NCBI GenBank assembly: GCA_026395275.1
Contig: JAPLZA010000085.1
Span: 1-12,668 of the forward strand
Length of the DNA: 12,668 bases
From: Candidatus Staskawiczbacteria bacterium
Lineage (GTDB): Bacteria; Patescibacteriota; Minisyncoccia; Minisyncoccales; Staskawiczbacteraceae
Direction of reading: 5' to 3'
This document shows positions 12,306-12,668 of this stretch, piece by piece. Both the position numbers and the translations under genes were made by a program. Each line of letters opens with the position of its first letter. Position 1 is the stretch's first letter. Below the pieces are notes generated by a model. The model saw nothing but the letters and a program-made list of their open reading frames with translations, was not told the origin of the DNA and did no database searches.

Positions 12306-12327
12306 CAGGTTAATACTCATTAACCTG
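12306..12327. repeat. inverted copy of the CAGGTTAAT stem-loop
   Basis: CAGGTTAAT (12306-12314), loop ACTC, ATTAACCTG (12319-12327). Stem and loop are the reverse complement of the core at 1038-1065 and 1805-1830. There is no outer GC clamp and no T-run, so it is a weak terminator. The present stop codon of the zinc-ribbon gene (12320-12322) lies inside it. Confidence 0.75.
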
Positions 12328-12667
12328 AGTAATCATACATATTTCTTATGCAACTTCTGCATTGTAACACTGTTCGCAATACATTGTAACACTGTTCGCA
12401 ATAGACTATTTCTGGTCGGTCGGGGGCATATGAGGTTTCAAATTCTATCTCACACTTTCCCCTGTGTAAATGTCCCTGCTTATCGCAGATACATTTCCTG
12501 TGATGCAACAAACTTCCATTTCTTTGTAAAATTCTTTCGGCGTAACGACAATCAACACATAACCGAGGCAATGCAAGTCCTTCCTGCCTTAAAAAATCCA
12601 ATTCTGGTTTTATGATACGATAAGCTTTTTTGCATATATAACATGCAATCAGTTTTGAGATAACATC
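12320..12667 (-). CDS. zinc-ribbon protein of CPR type, 5' end outside window, C-terminus frameshifted
   Basis: The frame is open to the right edge, so the start is not in the window. A TTG at 12599-12601 is not needed as a start, because family-like sequence continues above it (CYICKKAYRIIKPE). The visible 115 residues hold C-x2-C (CYIC), C-x2-C (CVDC in PRLCVDCRYAER), C-x-C (CICD), further Cys/His, and CEQC after YAPDRPEIVY. This is a multi-zinc-ribbon family I recall from many CPR genomes, function unknown. A 22-bp tandem duplication (12360-12403) shifts the frame after CEQCYN. The present tail reads VLRTVLQCRSCIRNMYDYSG, whereas one unit would give CEQCYNAEVA and a stop at 12346-12348. 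Confidence 0.85.
   Translation of the reverse strand, partial: DVISKLIACYICKKAYRIIKPELDFLRQEGLALPRLCVDCRYAERILQRNGSLLHHRKCICDKQGHLHRGKCEIEFETSYAPDRPEIVYCEQCYNVLRTVLQCRSCIRNMYDYSG
12360..12403. repeat. 22-bp perfect tandem duplication inside the zinc-ribbon gene
   Basis: Bases 12360-12381 and 12382-12403 are identical. The first unit in gene sense encodes YCEQCYN; the second is read in another frame. Because 22 is not a multiple of 3, the duplication changes the C-terminus and moves the stop 26 bases downstream into a hairpin. Confidence 0.95.
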
Positions 12668-12668
12668 A

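Overview
The window looks like a piece of a Candidate Phyla Radiation (Patescibacteria, probably Parcubacteria-like) genome. The basis is a zinc-ribbon protein family at the right edge that I associate with these bacteria, an SSAKASEG-type repeat inside nusA, very compact gene spacing, housekeeping genes without Shine-Dalgarno (SD) sequences, and many small genes without recognisable function. TGA is used as a stop, so the standard bacterial code fits. This placement comes from memory of families, not from a search. Almost every gene is on the minus strand, so transcription runs right to left. I see no tRNA, rRNA, CRISPR array or intact insertion sequence, and no gene-free stretch longer than 300 bases.

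Right part (about 9.5-12.7 kb): the 3' part of a zinc-ribbon gene with a frameshifted C-terminus, then comM/yifB (Mg-chelatase-like AAA+ ATPase), yraN (predicted nuclease) and a 103-aa unknown gene. Middle (6.2-9.5 kb): nusA followed by hppA, a membrane pyrophosphatase with the signature of the K+-independent proton-pumping class. Three large branched palindromic elements (e1, e2, e3) lie 8-22 nt after the stop codons of hppA, yraN and comM. Their inner parts share sequence. Their outer stems differ in sequence but still pair.

Left-centre (1.85-6.01 kb): a head-to-tail array of five small transcription units encoding seven proteins. They are a TrpC-like barrel protein, a degenerate histidine-phosphatase-like protein plus a lipoprotein, an unknown 131-aa protein, a wing-containing protein plus a four-helix membrane protein, and a secreted protein. 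Each unit has its own promoter and intrinsic terminator, and in most cases one unit's terminator T-tract runs straight into the next unit's -35 box. Two promoter/leader sequences and one terminator each occur twice, as if parts had been copied or shuffled. These genes carry strong SD sequences, unlike the housekeeping genes.

Left end (0-1.85 kb): a NYN-domain (LabA/DUF88) gene lies between two 179-bp direct repeats about 95% identical. Each repeat carries a terminator hairpin, a second palindrome and a promoter for the gene that follows. The last gene combines an excisionase-like helix-turn-helix with a possible PD-(D/E)XK nuclease region, and it converges on the cut-off end of a possible plus-strand gene.

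The strongest candidates for something undescribed are the branched element family and the array built from reused regulatory parts.
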